Part shown: positions 24,957 to 34,703 of the stretch, one piece after another
Position numbering within the stretch: the first letter of the stretch is position 1
Layout of the letters: each line of letters opens with the position of its first letter
Source of the DNA: Halalkalibacter wakoensis JCM 9140
GTDB lineage: Bacteria > Bacillota > Bacilli > Bacillales > Bacillaceae_D
Direction of reading: 5' to 3'
Length of the DNA stretch: 41,131 bases
Assembly (NCBI RefSeq): GCF_000513095.1
Contig: NZ_BAUT01000033.1
Span: 1-41,131 of the forward strand
Notes under the pieces: generated by a model
Told to the model about the DNA's origin: nothing
The model's database searches: none
Seen by the model: only the letters and a program-made list of their open reading frames with translations
Translations under genes and position numbers: made by a program

Positions 24957-26254
24957 ATGACAAAACCTTACTACGGTCAATTAGAAGAAGAAAAAGTATT
25001 CAAAGATCCGGTCCATCGCTACATTCATGTGCGAGATGAATTAATATGGGCTCTGATTGGAACGAAGGAGTTTCAACGCTTGCGCCGTGTGAGGCAGCTT
25101 GGCACGACGTATATGACGTTTCATGGTGCCGAGCATACTCGTTTTAACCATTCGTTAGGTGTATATGAGATTACAAGGCGGATTCTTGATGTGTTTCATG
25201 GCCGTCCACATTGGAATGGAGAGGAACGTCTCCTGGCTCTCTCAGCCGCCCTTTTGCATGATGTTGGGCATGGGCCTTTTTCTCATTCCTTTGAAAAGGT
25301 GTTTGATACGGATCACGAGGAGTGGACGAGACAAATTATTTTAGGCGATACAGAAGTGCATGACGTGTTAGCAAACGTTTCTCCGGATTTTCCACAAGCG
25401 GTAGCGGATGTAATTGAAAAAACGTATTCCAATAAACTTGTGACAAGCATCATTTCAAGTCAAATTGATGCGGATCGGATGGACTATTTGCAGCGCGATG
25501 CGTACTATACGGGCGTGAGCTATGGACATTTTGATATGGAGCGGATTTTGCGTGTTATGAGGCCGATGGAAGATCAAGTAGCGATTAAGCAAAGCGGTAT
25601 GCATGCCGTTGAAGATTATATTATGAGCCGGTATCAAATGTATTGGCAAGTTTATTTTCATCCGGTGACGCGCAGTGGTGAAGTGATTTTAACCAAAATT
25701 TTCATGAGAGCGAAAGAACTCTATGAGCAAGGATATGCGTTCAAACATGAGCCAAAACATTTTTATTCATTTTTTAATGGAAAAGGGAGCTTGGATGATT
25801 ATTTACGGCTTGATGAGGCGATAACTCTCTATTATTTTCAAATTTGGCAAGAAGAAGAGGATCGCATTTTGAGCGATCTTTGTGTAAGATTCTGTAATAG
25901 AAAATTATTTAAGTATGTCGAATTTAATCCGAATTTGCAGATGAATGATTGGCTTGTTCTTCAGGACTTGTTCCGTAAAGCGGATCTGAACCCAGACTAT
26001 TATTTAGTTGTGGATTCCTCATCAGACCTCCCTTATGATTTCTATCGTCCAGGTGAAGAGGAAGAGCGTTTGCCGATTCATTTAATTATGCCAAACGGAA
26101 AATTGCGTGAGCTCTCACGCCAGTCAGATGTTGTTGAAGCGATATCTGGAAAAAACGAACCGATCATAAACTCTATTTTCCGCTTGATTGCTTAGAGGAT
26201 GAGAGTGAACATAAAGATGTGAAAAAGAAGATTCGAGATTTGTTGAACGTATAA
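24957..26254 (+). CDS. ywfO: HD-domain phosphohydrolase YwfO, frameshift near the end
   Basis: A dGTPase-like HD phosphohydrolase (YwfO type), a likely nucleotide triphosphatase. ATG 24957 follows GAGAGGGACGG. Metal-binding HD motifs: HTRFNHSLGVYE, ALLHDVGHGPFSHSFE and SSQIDADRMDYLQRDA, with HDVGHGP as the core His-Asp pair. As written the frame ends at 26195 (FRLIA), but a base is missing in the T-run at 26176-26179. Restoring it reads FPLDCLEDESEHKDVKKKIR to the stop at 26252-26254, giving about 432 residues, essentially the B. subtilis length (433, from memory). It is followed after 15 bases by ywgA, probably in one operon. Confidence 0.9.
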
Positions 26255-26269
26255 AAGGGGGAACAGGCT

Positions 26270-26776
26270 TTGCTGAAGGATCATGCAAATGTAATGGCAC
26301 TTTTTTTGCAAGCAGGTGAAGTGGTTGGACGGAAGAAGCTGCAAAAGATGATTTATATTGCAAAAAAAATGGACGTGCCTTTTTCAGAGCGGTTTAAGTT
26401 TCATATGTTTGGGCCTTATTCGGAGGAACTCAGCTTGCGGATGGAAGAGCTGTGCAACTTAGGATTTTTGCTAGAAAACAAAGAGGACAAAGGGAATTAT
26501 TATCAATATCGGTATGCTCTGTCAGAGGAAGGGCAAAAGTTTTTAGAGCTTTACCCATTTGATTTGCCGGAAACAGAAGAGTTGATCGAACAATTAAACG
26601 GTCAAACATCACGTTTTTTAGAGCTTGTGTCTACCCTTTTGTATTTTGAGGAACTAAATCGCGATGAAGTGAAGGAAAAAGTGTTTACACTGAAAAAGAA
26701 ATCGAATTATACGGAAGATGACATCGAACAAGCCTATGATTTTATTGAATCACTAAGAACGCTCGGGTCCTCATAA
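26270..26776 (+). CDS. ywgA: YwgA family protein
   Basis: A 168-residue conserved Bacillus protein of unknown function. The start is TTG 26270 with AAAAGGGGG upstream; relatives begin MLKDHA. Recognisable segments are GRKKLQKMIYIAKKMDVPFS and RFKFHMFGPYSEELSLRMEE, then LCNLGFLLENKEDKGNYYQY, and a helical C-terminus. The first two resemble the GepA/SocA-like (DUF4065-type) fold seen in some antitoxin or regulatory proteins; that link is inference. Operon with ywfO, ended by a terminator directly after the stop. Confidence 0.85.
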   Translation: MLKDHANVMALFLQAGEVVGRKKLQKMIYIAKKMDVPFSERFKFHMFGPYSEELSLRMEELCNLGFLLENKEDKGNYYQYRYALSEEGQKFLELYPFDLPETEELIEQLNGQTSRFLELVSTLLYFEELNRDEVKEKVFTLKKKSNYTEDDIEQAYDFIESLRTLGSS

Positions 26777-26779
26777 AAG

Positions 26780-26803
26780 CTCACTCTTTGGAGTGAGTTT
26801 TTT
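26780..26803 (+). terminator. Terminator of ywfO-ywgA
   Basis: CTCACTC / GAGTGAG stem with loop TTTG and a following TTTTTT, four bases after the ywgA stop. Confidence 0.92.
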
Positions 26804-26918
26804 CGACAATAGGGAAAACCTATTGCTACGTATGCAAAATAGAAATAACTTAACACTAGCATTAAGCAGGCAGTTTTGTGTAAAATTTGAACAAAGGCAG
26901 GAAAAGGAAGGTGTAGGA

Positions 26919-27446
26919 ATGGACTTATTAAATAACGATAACCTGAAAAAGAAAAAAAGTAGTGGGTTTAACATTTTAAGCAATGACTCGACGGACGGGC
27001 ACGGTGGGTACGGTGCGGGTACAATGAATTTAGATAACGTTTCACCAGTTTTTGTTGATCCGACAGAGGGGGAAGCGTTTGTTGACATGGGGGCTCTTCA
27101 TGCTCGCTCTGCCGTAGAAAAGCGTATTAAGTTTCTTCCTGATAAAGAGAAGGTTCCAAATGGAAAGTTATACTGGCTCTGCTGGGTAACCATTGGCCAC
27201 AAAGCAGGTAAGCCATATTATGCAGGTGTTGCGGGTTGTGAGATGACCGTAGATATAGAAATTAGACGTGGATACAAAAGCTTACCAGAACACGTTAATA
27301 AAATGGATAAATCGCTAAAAGGGAAAATCCTTGTAGATGATATGGATGATAAGTCAAAGAAAATTTTAGCGGACTTCTTAAAGTCACATAATGAGGAAAT
27401 GTGGAACAACTCTGAGCAAGAGCTACATGAGGCGTTAGAAGGATAG
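26919..27446 (+). CDS. ywhD: YwhD family protein
   Basis: A 175-residue cytoplasmic protein conserved across Bacillus; function unknown. ATG 26919 follows AAGGAAGG by seven bases; the upstream in-frame ATG at 26793 lies inside the ywgA terminator and is rejected. Conserved segments: FNILSNDSTDGHGGYGAGT, PVFVDPTEGEAFVDMGALH, ARSAVEKRIKFLPDKEKVP, NGKLYWLCWVTI, YYAGVAGCEMTVD, RRGYKSLPEHVNKMDKSL and HNEEMW. Nearly every position matches the family pattern. Confidence 0.9.
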   Translation: MDLLNNDNLKKKKSSGFNILSNDSTDGHGGYGAGTMNLDNVSPVFVDPTEGEAFVDMGALHARSAVEKRIKFLPDKEKVPNGKLYWLCWVTIGHKAGKPYYAGVAGCEMTVDIEIRRGYKSLPEHVNKMDKSLKGKILVDDMDDKSKKILADFLKSHNEEMWNNSEQELHEALEG

Positions 27447-27589
27447 TTGGATATTGGGATTTTGAATTTGTAAACCCCTAATATCGAATAACTTTGAAAG
27501 ATTTTTGAACACTGATTCCGATGCTTGAGGTTTTTGATTATTACGAGTAAACTGAAGGAAGTATAAACAGCACATTTATACTAGGACAC

Positions 27590-27628
27590 GAAAAAGCGCA
27601 AGGGATTGGACACCCTTTGCGCTTTTTC
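27590..27628. terminator. Shared terminator between ywhD and pbpG
   Basis: The 15-base arms GAAAAAGCGCAAGGG and CCCTTTGCGCTTTTTC form a strong stem (one bulge) with A-run and T-run on opposite sides, suitable for both convergent genes. Confidence 0.88.
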
Positions 27629-27726
27629 TTATTGGTATTTTTTTCCTTTTTTTAGTTGTGTGTACCTTGTTTGTTCCATTTTCACTTTGATGCTGAGCGC
27701 TTCCGGAATCTCGAACATCACTTAAA

Positions 27727-29795
27727 TTAATGTCCGAACCATTTAAAAAAACGATCAATAAACCGCTCCTTTTCATGGGTTTCTTCGTCAATTGCCTCGA
27801 CCTCTTCACCATCTGTTGCTGGTTTTGGACATTCTTTTGTTGGTTCTGTTCCTTCTACGAAATACGTCACACGATGAGTTGGACAATCTTCTGTCGCTAA
27901 TAATCCATTGGCTGGATTCATTTCGACTCCAACAACTCCATCTGGAATTGGAAAATCAATAGCGGGCTGATCACTTAGTGCATGTTCAGTAAAGTTCGCC
28001 CAAATCTTCTTCGCGCGTTGCCCATCTGTTGAATGATTCAACCTCGTATTACTATCATGACCAACCCACACACTTGTAACAAGTTGTGGAGTGTAGCCAA
28101 CCATCCAGCTGTCTAAAGTTGTTGAACCAGATTTACCTGCAACAGGACGGTTGATTAAATGAGCAACCGAACGGCCTGTAACCGAAGCATGTGCACTTAA
28201 GTGTGGGTCAAACATGCCTTTCATTAAATCCGTTGTAATAAAAGCTAACTTAGGATCTAGAACTTGTTCAAGTTGTGGCTCTGACTCGTAAAGAACCTCT
28301 CCATTGGCATCAACCACCTTTTTAATAAAGCGAGGCTCTACCTTTTTGCCACCATTGGCAACGCGCTATAAGCTCTTGCCATTTCCGTTACGGTTACATC
28401 TGATGTGCCGAGTGCAAGAGAAGGCCGGTCATCTAGTGGACTTTCAATGCCAACACGTTGGGCAACTTCTACTAATCGACTTGTCCCTAAATACAGGTGA
28501 GTTTTGACCGCATAAATATTATCGGAAAATGCCATGGCTTGAAGCATTGTGATAAAATCATTGGCATAGTTTTGATTAAAGTTCCCTGGTGCCCACGTTT
28601 GACGACCTTCATCTACTTCAAACACCGTTTCTTCACTTAGCAATGTAGAGGCTGATGTGAATCCATTTTCTAGTGCTGCATAGTACAAAAATGGTTTAAA
28701 AGATGATCCTGGGCTTCTCGTTGCTCGGGTTGCTCGGTTAAATGGGCTTTCGATGTAATCTTTTCCTCCTACCAATGCTTTTACATCTCCTGTACGAGGG
28801 TCCATTGCGACAAGGGCCGTTTGAAGATCTGAATCAGGCATCTCCCGATCAACCCAATATTCTGCTTCTTTTTGCATATCTGGATCAAGTGTTGTATAAA
28901 TTTTTAATCCACCCGCTTCAAAGAGCGCTGGATCAATCCCAATGTCCTGAATGAGCATGCTTTCAACTGCATCTTGAAAATAAGGTCCGACGGTTGCTGA
29001 GCTTTCTAATTCATCATGAGTAAAATCAAGAGGCTCAGCATGGGCTTCGTCTGCCTCTACTTGTGTGATCACCCCGTTTTGTACCATTGATTGAAGCACA
29101 ACCGCTTGGCGACTTTTGGCTCGCTCTAAATCAAACAATGGTGAATAAAAACTCGGACCTTTCGGGATACCTGAAAGCATACTTGCTTCTGCAAGGGTTA
29201 AATCATCAGATGATTTTCCGAAGTAATGATGGGAGGCGGCTTCAATTCCGTAAGCCCCGTGACCATAGTAGACCGTATTCAAATAACCTTCTAAAATTTG
29301 ATTTTTGTCATAGTTCATCTCTAGGCGTAAAGAATAAAGCAATTCGTTCCATTTCCGTACCCATGTTTTATCGTGACTTAAGTACAAATTTCGAGCATAT
29401 TGTTGGGTTAGTGTACTTGCTCCTTGAGCCATAGAACCGGCACGGAGGTTGGCCACAACAGCCCCCCCAATTCGAGTCAGGTCAAAACCCATATGGCGAT
29501 AAAACCGCCGATCCTCAATGGAAATGGTTGCATCAATCACATCTTGATCAATGGAAGATAAGTCAACCCAATGTCTGTTCTCTCCTTGATGGTGTTGACC
29601 AATGGGCGAATGGTCGGCACCGTAGAAAACGGTTGTTTGGGAAACATTGAGAGGAGGAGGACCTTGCATTTTCGTATACGAAAGAAGGCCAACAGCCCCT
29701 CCTGCTGCTAATACTAAAGAAATTAACAATAGACGAAAAAATAAACGGACTAAGCGCCTTTTGCGGCGTACTCGTCGGTCAATGACGACTTCCAT
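27727..29795 (-). CDS. pbpG: Class A penicillin-binding protein PbpG, one frameshift
   Basis: Bifunctional peptidoglycan glycosyltransferase/transpeptidase (PbpG/YwhE class, linked in B. subtilis to spore peptidoglycan). I start at 29795 (MEVVIDRRVRRKRR), with GGGGTG five bases upstream; an ATG at 29855 lacks a ribosome-binding site. A basic N-terminus and one membrane segment (about residues 17-40) are followed by the GT51 domain: catalytic Glu94 in ISIEDRRFYRHMG, then QGASTLTQQYARNLYL and EGYLNTVYYGHGAYGIE. The transpeptidase has SSFK (Ser364, Lys367), SDN (Ser424) and KSGS in place of KTGT. The frame breaks near 28360 (a base missing in CAACGCGC; repaired it reads SALANGGKKVEPRF) and continues to 27727. 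Corrected length about 689 residues, the family norm. Divergent from speE. Confidence 0.92.
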
Positions 29796-30022
29796 TACGT
29801 CACCCCGTTCTGTAAGATAAATTTTATTATGGCGATTGCGAACAAATGCGTTCATGAAGCGGTTCGCTTATCTATTCATCATGGGTAAGAAAGCAACGTT
29901 TTAAACATAAAAACAGAGAAGATTCCTTTTGTTTCACTTGTCTTTTTTATTTCTTAGAGTAGAACGAACGGAATTAGAAGATTCTATGTAATGGGAAACA
30001 AGCGATAAACGAGGTGAATAGC

Positions 30023-30850
30023 ATGGAATTGTGGTACACGGAAAAACAGACTGAACAGTTTGGGATTACGGCAAAAATTAAGCAAACCCATCATTCGGAA
30101 CAAACGGAATTTCAAAAACTGGACGTGATTGAGACAGAGGAGTTTGGCAACATGCTCGTATTAGATGGAATGGTGATGACAACGGAAAAAGATGAATTTG
30201 TCTACCATGAGATGGTAGCCCATGTACCTCTATTTACTCATTCAAATCCAAAGCGTGTGTTAGTCGTTGGCGGCGGTGATGGCGGAGTGATTCGTGAAAT
30301 TTTAAAGCATCCTTCTGTTGAACAAGCAATCCTTGTTGAAATTGATGGAAAAGTAATTGAGTACTCCAAAAAATATTTGCCAACTATAGCAGGCTCCCTA
30401 GATGACCCTCGTGTCAACGTTCAAGTGGACGATGGATTTATGCATATTGCCAAATCAGAAAATGAGTATGACGTCATAATGGTCGATTCAACGGAACCGG
30501 TTGGGCCTGCTGTGAAATTATTCGAAAAAGGATTTTATGAAGGAATTGCAAAAGCGTTAAAAGAGGATGGTATATTTGTTGCCCAAACGGACAATCCTTG
30601 GTTTCATAGTGATTTGATTAAAAATGTATTCAAAGACGTAAAAGAAATCTTTCCGATTACACGTTTGTACACAGCCAACATTCCAACATACCCAAGTGGT
30701 CTTTGGACGTTTACGATTGGCTCTAAACAATACGATCCACTACAAGTGGAGGATAGCAGATTTTTTAAGCTCGAGACGAACTATTATACAAAAGAGCTTC
30801 ATAAAGCGGCTTTTGCTCTCCCGAAGTTTGTTGACGACTTAATCAAATAG
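30023..30850 (+). CDS. speE: Spermidine synthase
   Basis: Transfers the aminopropyl group from decarboxylated S-adenosylmethionine to putrescine. I start at ATG 30023 ([14 protein letters not shown]), five bases after GAGGTGA; 275 residues. Motifs: [20 protein letters not shown] and [19 protein letters not shown] for substrate binding, the nucleotide-binding loop [31 protein letters not shown], the catalytic Asp in [11 protein letters not shown], and [11 protein letters not shown]. In B. subtilis, speB (agmatinase) follows in an operon. Here a terminator follows instead and no speB is in the window. Confidence 0.96.
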   Translation: MELWYTEKQTEQFGITAKIKQTHHSEQTEFQKLDVIETEEFGNMLVLDGMVMTTEKDEFVYHEMVAHVPLFTHSNPKRVLVVGGGDGGVIREILKHPSVEQAILVEIDGKVIEYSKKYLPTIAGSLDDPRVNVQVDDGFMHIAKSENEYDVIMVDSTEPVGPAVKLFEKGFYEGIAKALKEDGIFVAQTDNPWFHSDLIKNVFKDVKEIFPITRLYTANIPTYPSGLWTFTIGSKQYDPLQVEDSRFFKLETNYYTKELHKAAFALPKFVDDLIK

Positions 30851-30866
30851 AAGAAATGAACATCGA

Positions 30867-30894
30867 AAGAGCAACCAATGCGTTGCTCTTTTTA
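30867..30894 (+). terminator. Terminator of speE
   Basis: AAAGAGCAAC / GTTGCTCTTT stem with loop CAATGC and a T-run. Confidence 0.92.
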
Positions 30895-31004
30895 CATAGG
30901 GGACAGTGCCTTTTTTAACGAGTTAAAGAATGATGAGGGCAGGCTCCTTATTTCGATCTTGCATGTCCTACGTAAACTAGATAAACTATGAAGGATAGAG
31001 AGGT

Positions 31005-31460
31005 GTGCGAGCCGGAATGAATAAAACGACAAAACGTTCACTAAAAATGCGATTTCAAACGAAGATTGATCACGGGGATCATACCGATTCCTATGAGTTT
31101 ACAACCCGAGGTGAATTATTTCATAAAGGGAGTCAAGATTATTTGCGATTTGAAGAGGTCCTATCAGAAAATGAAAGTGTACAAACGACGATGAAATGGG
31201 ATGGCCGTGAACTAATGCTAATTAGGCAAGGAGCAATCCTAATGAGACAAGGCTTTATTGTCGGTGAGGAAACACTCGGTCGATACGTGACATCTGATGC
31301 CTCATGGGAAACAACAGCATCAACAGAAAAATTACTTGTCCAATGGCCAACAGGAAAAAATCGAGGCCGCATACAACTTACATATAAATTTGCGTTGCAA
31401 GGTCAAGAGACGGGTACTCATTCCGTTCGGTTAACTTTAGAGGAGGATACAAGCAAATGA
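31005..31460 (+). CDS. ywiB: DUF1934 beta-barrel protein YwiB
   Basis: A 151-residue protein of the DUF1934 family, a small calycin-like beta barrel of unknown ligand. I chose GTG 31005, which is nine bases from AAGGA. ATG 31017 is the alternative but has poorer spacing. Beta-strand pattern: [52 protein letters not shown] and GRIQLTYKF. Its stop codon overlaps the argS start (ATGA), so the two are translationally coupled, as in B. subtilis. Confidence 0.85.
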   Translation: MRAGMNKTTKRSLKMRFQTKIDHGDHTDSYEFTTRGELFHKGSQDYLRFEEVLSENESVQTTMKWDGRELMLIRQGAILMRQGFIVGEETLGRYVTSDASWETTASTEKLLVQWPTGKNRGRIQLTYKFALQGQETGTHSVRLTLEEDTSK

Positions 31461-33127
31461 ATAGCGTAGAACAAATTAAACAGCAACTAAAAGAGCAAAT
31501 TGTTGCAGCAGTAGAGGCGGCCGGATTAGCAACCGCCGATCAAATTCCAGAGGTTGTACTTGAAACACCAAAAGAAAAGACGCATGGTGACTATGCGACG
31601 AACATGGCTATGCAACTAGCACGTGTGGCCAAAAAGGCGCCGAGAATGATTGCAGAGGAACTTGTTGCAAACTTAAATAAGGAGCGCGCATCCGTAGAAA
31701 AAGTGGAGATTGCGGGCCCTGGTTTTATTAATTTCTTCATGGATAACAGCTACTTACGCGATGTGGTCCCAGCTGTTTTAAAGGCTGGAGATGCTTATGG
31801 TGAGACGAACGTTGGAGGAGGCAAAAAAATCCAAGTCGAGTTTGTATCTGCGAATCCAACAGGTACATTGCACTTAGGTCATGCTCGTGGAGCAGCAGTC
31901 GGAGATGCATTATGTAACGTCTTAGCAAAAGCAGGGTATGATGTCGAGCGTGAATATTATATCAATGATGCAGGAAATCAAATTCACAACTTAACCCTTT
32001 CACTAGAAGCACGTTACTACCAAGCGCTAGGATTAGAAAAGCCAATGCCAGAAGATGGCTATCATGGTCAAGATATCATTGATTTTGGACAAGCTTTAGC
32101 TAGCGAACATGGAGATCAGTATGTTCATGTTTCAGAAGAAGAACGTCACACATTTCTTCGTCAGTATGGACTAGAAAAAGAGCTTGAAAAAATTAAAGTT
32201 GACTTAAAGGAATATCGCGTTGAATTTGATAACTGGTTCTCAGAAACATCTTTATATGAATCAGAAAAAGTAACGGAGACATTAAAAGTATTAGCTGAAA
32301 AAGGGGAAACGTACGAAGAAGACGGGGCAACATGGTTCCGGTCTACAACGTATGGAGACGATAAAGATCGTGTGTTAATTAAAAACGACGGAAGTTATAC
32401 GTACTTAACACCAGATATTGCGTACCACCAAGATAAAATGAATCGTGGCTTTGAGAAGCTTATCAACATCTGGGGAGCTGATCACCACGGGTATATTCCG
32501 AGAATGCGTGCAGCCATTCAAGCACTCGGTTATGCTCCGGAACAGCTTGACGTTGAGATTATTCAAATGGTGAGCTTGTATCAAGGTGGAGAAAAAGTAA
32601 AGATGAGCAAACGAACTGGAAAGGCCGTAACGTTGCGTGACTTAATGGAGGAAGTAGGAATTGACGCAACGCGTTACTTCTTTGCGATGCGCAGCGCTGA
32701 TACACAGTTAGATTTTGATATGGATTTAGCTGTATCAAAATCTAATGAGAATCCAGTTTATTATGTGCAATATGCTCATGCACGTGTGTGCAGCATGCTT
32801 CGTCAAGGGGCTGAACAAGGATTTACGTTTGATGAAAAGACGGATCTTTCAGCGTTATCTTCAGAAAAAGCTTATGATTTATTAAAAGCAATTGGAGATT
32901 TCCCAGAAGTCATAGCGGAAGCAGCGGAAAAACAAATCCCGCACCGGATTACAAACTATGTTCATGAGGTAGCATCAACTCTACACAGCTTTTACAATGC
33001 GGAACGAGTTATTGATCCAGAACAAAAAGAAGCATCCAATGCGCGTCTTGCCCTAATGAAAGCCACTCAAGTAACAATCAAAAATGCCCTTGCATTAGTT
33101 GGTGTAGAAGCGCCAGAAAAAATGTAA
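31457..33127 (+). CDS. argS: Arginyl-tRNA synthetase
   Basis: Class I aminoacyl-tRNA synthetase charging tRNA-Arg; 556 residues, the Bacillus length. The N-terminal Add-1 domain (residues 1-110, [15 protein letters not shown]) for the tRNA D-loop is followed by the catalytic core with HLGH at residues 139-142 ([15 protein letters not shown]), [20 protein letters not shown] and the KMSK loop [14 protein letters not shown] near residue 380. The C-terminal anticodon-binding domain begins around [10 protein letters not shown]. It overlaps ywiB by four bases. Its likely terminator is more than 300 bases downstream because two type A repeats lie in between. Confidence 0.97.
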   Translation: MNSVEQIKQQLKEQIVAAVEAAGLATADQIPEVVLETPKEKTHGDYATNMAMQLARVAKKAPRMIAEELVANLNKERASVEKVEIAGPGFINFFMDNSYLRDVVPAVLKAGDAYGETNVGGGKKIQVEFVSANPTGTLHLGHARGAAVGDALCNVLAKAGYDVEREYYINDAGNQIHNLTLSLEARYYQALGLEKPMPEDGYHGQDIIDFGQALASEHGDQYVHVSEEERHTFLRQYGLEKELEKIKVDLKEYRVEFDNWFSETSLYESEKVTETLKVLAEKGETYEEDGATWFRSTTYGDDKDRVLIKNDGSYTYLTPDIAYHQDKMNRGFEKLINIWGADHHGYIPRMRAAIQALGYAPEQLDVEIIQMVSLYQGGEKVKMSKRTGKAVTLRDLMEEVGIDATRYFFAMRSADTQLDFDMDLAVSKSNENPVYYVQYAHARVCSMLRQGAEQGFTFDEKTDLSALSSEKAYDLLKAIGDFPEVIAEAAEKQIPHRITNYVHEVASTLHSFYNAERVIDPEQKEASNARLALMKATQVTIKNALALVGVEAPEKM

Positions 33128-33157
33128 GAGGGGTAACAAAAAGCAATTGATTAGCAG

Positions 33158-33270
33158 GTAACCAGCCGGAGGGGAATGACACTGCGCTTTCCGCGGGTGC
33201 CCAGTGAGCCTCCTAGGCTGATGTACTGCGGGGTCTTACACGTGGGTCACTGTCTTCCACGAGTTAATGG
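33158..33270 (+). repeat. Truncated type A repeat, first of a tandem pair
   Basis: It begins GTAACCAGCCGGAGGGGAAT and follows the type A core through GGTCTTACACGTGGGTCACT, then diverges (GTCTTCCACGAGTTAATGG) before the right inverted repeat. It has more mismatches than the other copies (CCTAGGCTGATGTACTGCGG), so it is probably the older one. Confidence 0.8.
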
Positions 33271-33404
33271 GTAACCAGCCGCAGGGGAATGACACTGCGC
33301 TTTCCGCGGGTGCCCGGTGAGCCTCCTCGGCTGACGCCTGCGGGGTCTCACACATGGGTCACTGCTCCCGCAGGAGTCTCCGTGTCATTCCCCTGCTAAG
33401 GTTA
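33271..33404 (+). repeat. Type A repeat with outer GTAACC/GGTTAC arms
   Basis: The 116-bp core element is 33281-33396 (GCAGGGGAATGACAC to GTGTCATTCCCCTGC). Outside it, GTAACCAGCC on the left and TAAGGTTAC on the right extend the inverted repeat, showing that free-standing type A copies have longer ends than those nested in type C. Confidence 0.85.
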
Positions 33405-33448
33405 CTTTTTTATCTTGTAATTTTTAATGGCGCTCAATTGGATAGATT

Positions 33449-33496
33449 AAAAAAGGGAACACCATTCACATAAAGTGAGGACATGTTCCTTTTTTT
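33449..33496 (+). terminator. Distal terminator after argS
   Basis: AAAAAAGGGAACA pairs with TGTTCCTTTTTTT around a 20-base loop. No gene lies between argS and this site, only type A repeats, so it probably ended the ywiB-argS transcript before they arrived. From 33497 to 33710 I see nothing recognisable. Confidence 0.65.
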
Positions 33497-33710
33497 ATTA
33501 TAGGGAACTAATGGTCTTTTGTGCTTTAATTTTGAATATGTTTCCGTGGCTTTCCTTGTTTTTTATATCCTCTCTTGTGTGCTTTTTTCTATCCAAATGC
33601 AGCATAGTTTCATAACCTGAAGGATAAAATCAAAATTGGCGGGTTAGTTTGTAATATAAGTTCTTTTCACCAGGTTGTTTTTAAACTCCTACTAAAAGAA
33701 TTTTATCTTA

Positions 33711-33838
33711 GTGAAATGGAGCGGAAGCCACTCGACTCCTGCGGGAAATAGAGGTAAGGGCGAGACCCCACAGGCGAAGCCGAGGAGGCTCGCCACCTCC
33801 CCGCGGAAAGCGAGTGGCTGCAGCGCAATGGAACGAAC
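33711..33838 (+). repeat. Type B dispersed repeat, copy 4 (complete, no insert)
   Basis: The best-preserved type B copy: GTGAAATGGAGCGGAAGCCA, CTCGACTCCTGCGGGAAATA, CGAGACCCCACAGGCGAAGC, CGAGGAGGCTCGCCACCTCC, CCGCGGAAAGCGAGTGGCTG, GCGCAATGGAACGAAC. Short ORFs across it are artefacts of its GC content. Confidence 0.9.
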
Positions 33839-33900
33839 ACGGGAAAAACACGCAACCCATTACACTGACCTAAAGATTGCTACTTCAAAATGTCCTCTCT

Positions 33901-33938
33901 GTGAAATGAAGCGAGTGGCTGCAGCGTAATGGAACGTT
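33901..33938 (+). repeat. Deletion derivative of type B
   Basis: GTGAAATGAAG, the left end of B, is joined directly to GCGAGTGGCTGCAGCG and TAATGGAACG, its right end. The whole core of about 90 bp is missing. Confidence 0.7.
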
Positions 33939-33982
33939 CCCCCATTAAAGAACAATATTAGAGTAGTACGGGAGGCAAAGAC

Positions 33983-34457
33983 ATGGACATCATCATTTGG
34001 GTACCATTATGGCTTTATTTGTATTAAGTTTCATCGGATTGATCTTTCCAATCATTCCATCTGTCCTTGTATTATGGATAGCTTTTCATTATACGCCTTT
34101 ACACTTGGTACGCTCTCACTCTGGTTCTGGATCGGAGCTGGATTGTTAACCATTTTGATCATAGTAGCGGATTTAATCGCCAATCAATACTTTGTGAAAA
34201 AATACGGAGGATCAAAATGGGGAGAACGAATGGCAGTGATTGGCGTCATCATTGGCTCATTTGTATACCCACCATTTGGATTAATTTTAGTCCCCTTCCT
34301 TTTAGTATTTGTAACAGAGTTCATCTCAAGTAAAAAAGCCAACCACGCACTTAAAGTAGCGACTGCATCTTTACTCGCATTTTTAAGTAGCACATTTGCC
34401 AAATTTATGATCCAGTTACTTTTGCTTATTTTATTTATTGTAAATATTATTTTTTAA
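33983..34457 (+). CDS. DUF456 membrane protein, two frameshifts
   Basis: A small membrane protein of the DUF456 family (YqgC-like), function unknown. Strong GGGAGG seven or so bases before ATG 33983. As written, the first frame (MDIIIWV) stops after 14 codons. Adding a base near 34004 gives MALFVLSFIGLIFPIIPSVL, and another near 34087 gives LYAFTLGTLSLWFWIGAGLL and the rest. The corrected protein is about 158 residues with hydrophobic segments at 1-50, 60-75, 85-115 and 125-158, and the family motif VKKYGGSKWGERMAVIGVIIG. The intact piece after 34074 is only the C-terminal two thirds. It is followed after 60 bases by a XapX protein and then a hydrolase. Confidence 0.8.
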
Positions 34458-34517
34458 CGATCAAATCGCATGAAAACTGTGAATTTACACATAGTAAAGA
34501 CAGAAAGAAGGGATATT

Positions 34518-34688
34518 ATGCAGGAAGTGTTATTGGCACTAATTGCAGGCTTAGTCGTAGGGTTTTTCTTTGCTCTCATAAAATTACCAATCCCAGCACC
34601 ACCAGCACTTGCAGGGGTAATGGGGATCGTCGGGGTCTATTTGGGCTACAAACTCTTTCATTGGCTACTGCCATTTATACAATCTTAA
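34518..34688 (+). CDS. XapX domain (DUF1427) membrane protein
   Basis: A 56-residue membrane protein. ATG 34518 is preceded by GAAGGGA; an upstream in-frame ATG at 34470 has no ribosome-binding site. Two hydrophobic segments surround LPIPAPPALAGVMGIVGVYL, the hallmark of XapX proteins, followed by GYKLFHW. The family is often near xanthosine or other permeases, but its role is unknown. It is probably in a run with the DUF456 gene and the hydrolase. Confidence 0.85.
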   Translation: MQEVLLALIAGLVVGFFFALIKLPIPAPPALAGVMGIVGVYLGYKLFHWLLPFIQS

Positions 34689-34703
34689 GAAGGAGGCGGA
34701 CCT

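Noticed and set aside
26793-26918. Longer ywhD starting at the upstream ATG
   Set aside because: That start lies inside the ywgA terminator hairpin, without a ribosome-binding site, and the extra 42 residues are not part of the family.
27449-27485. Hairpin (GATATTGGG / CCCCTAATATC) just after ywhD as terminator
   Set aside because: It has no T-run, and the strong bidirectional terminator at 27590 is a better candidate.
33711-33929. 72-codon ORF across the type B repeat
   Set aside because: It begins in the repeat terminus and depends on the repeat's GC content; the other B copies do not keep the frame.
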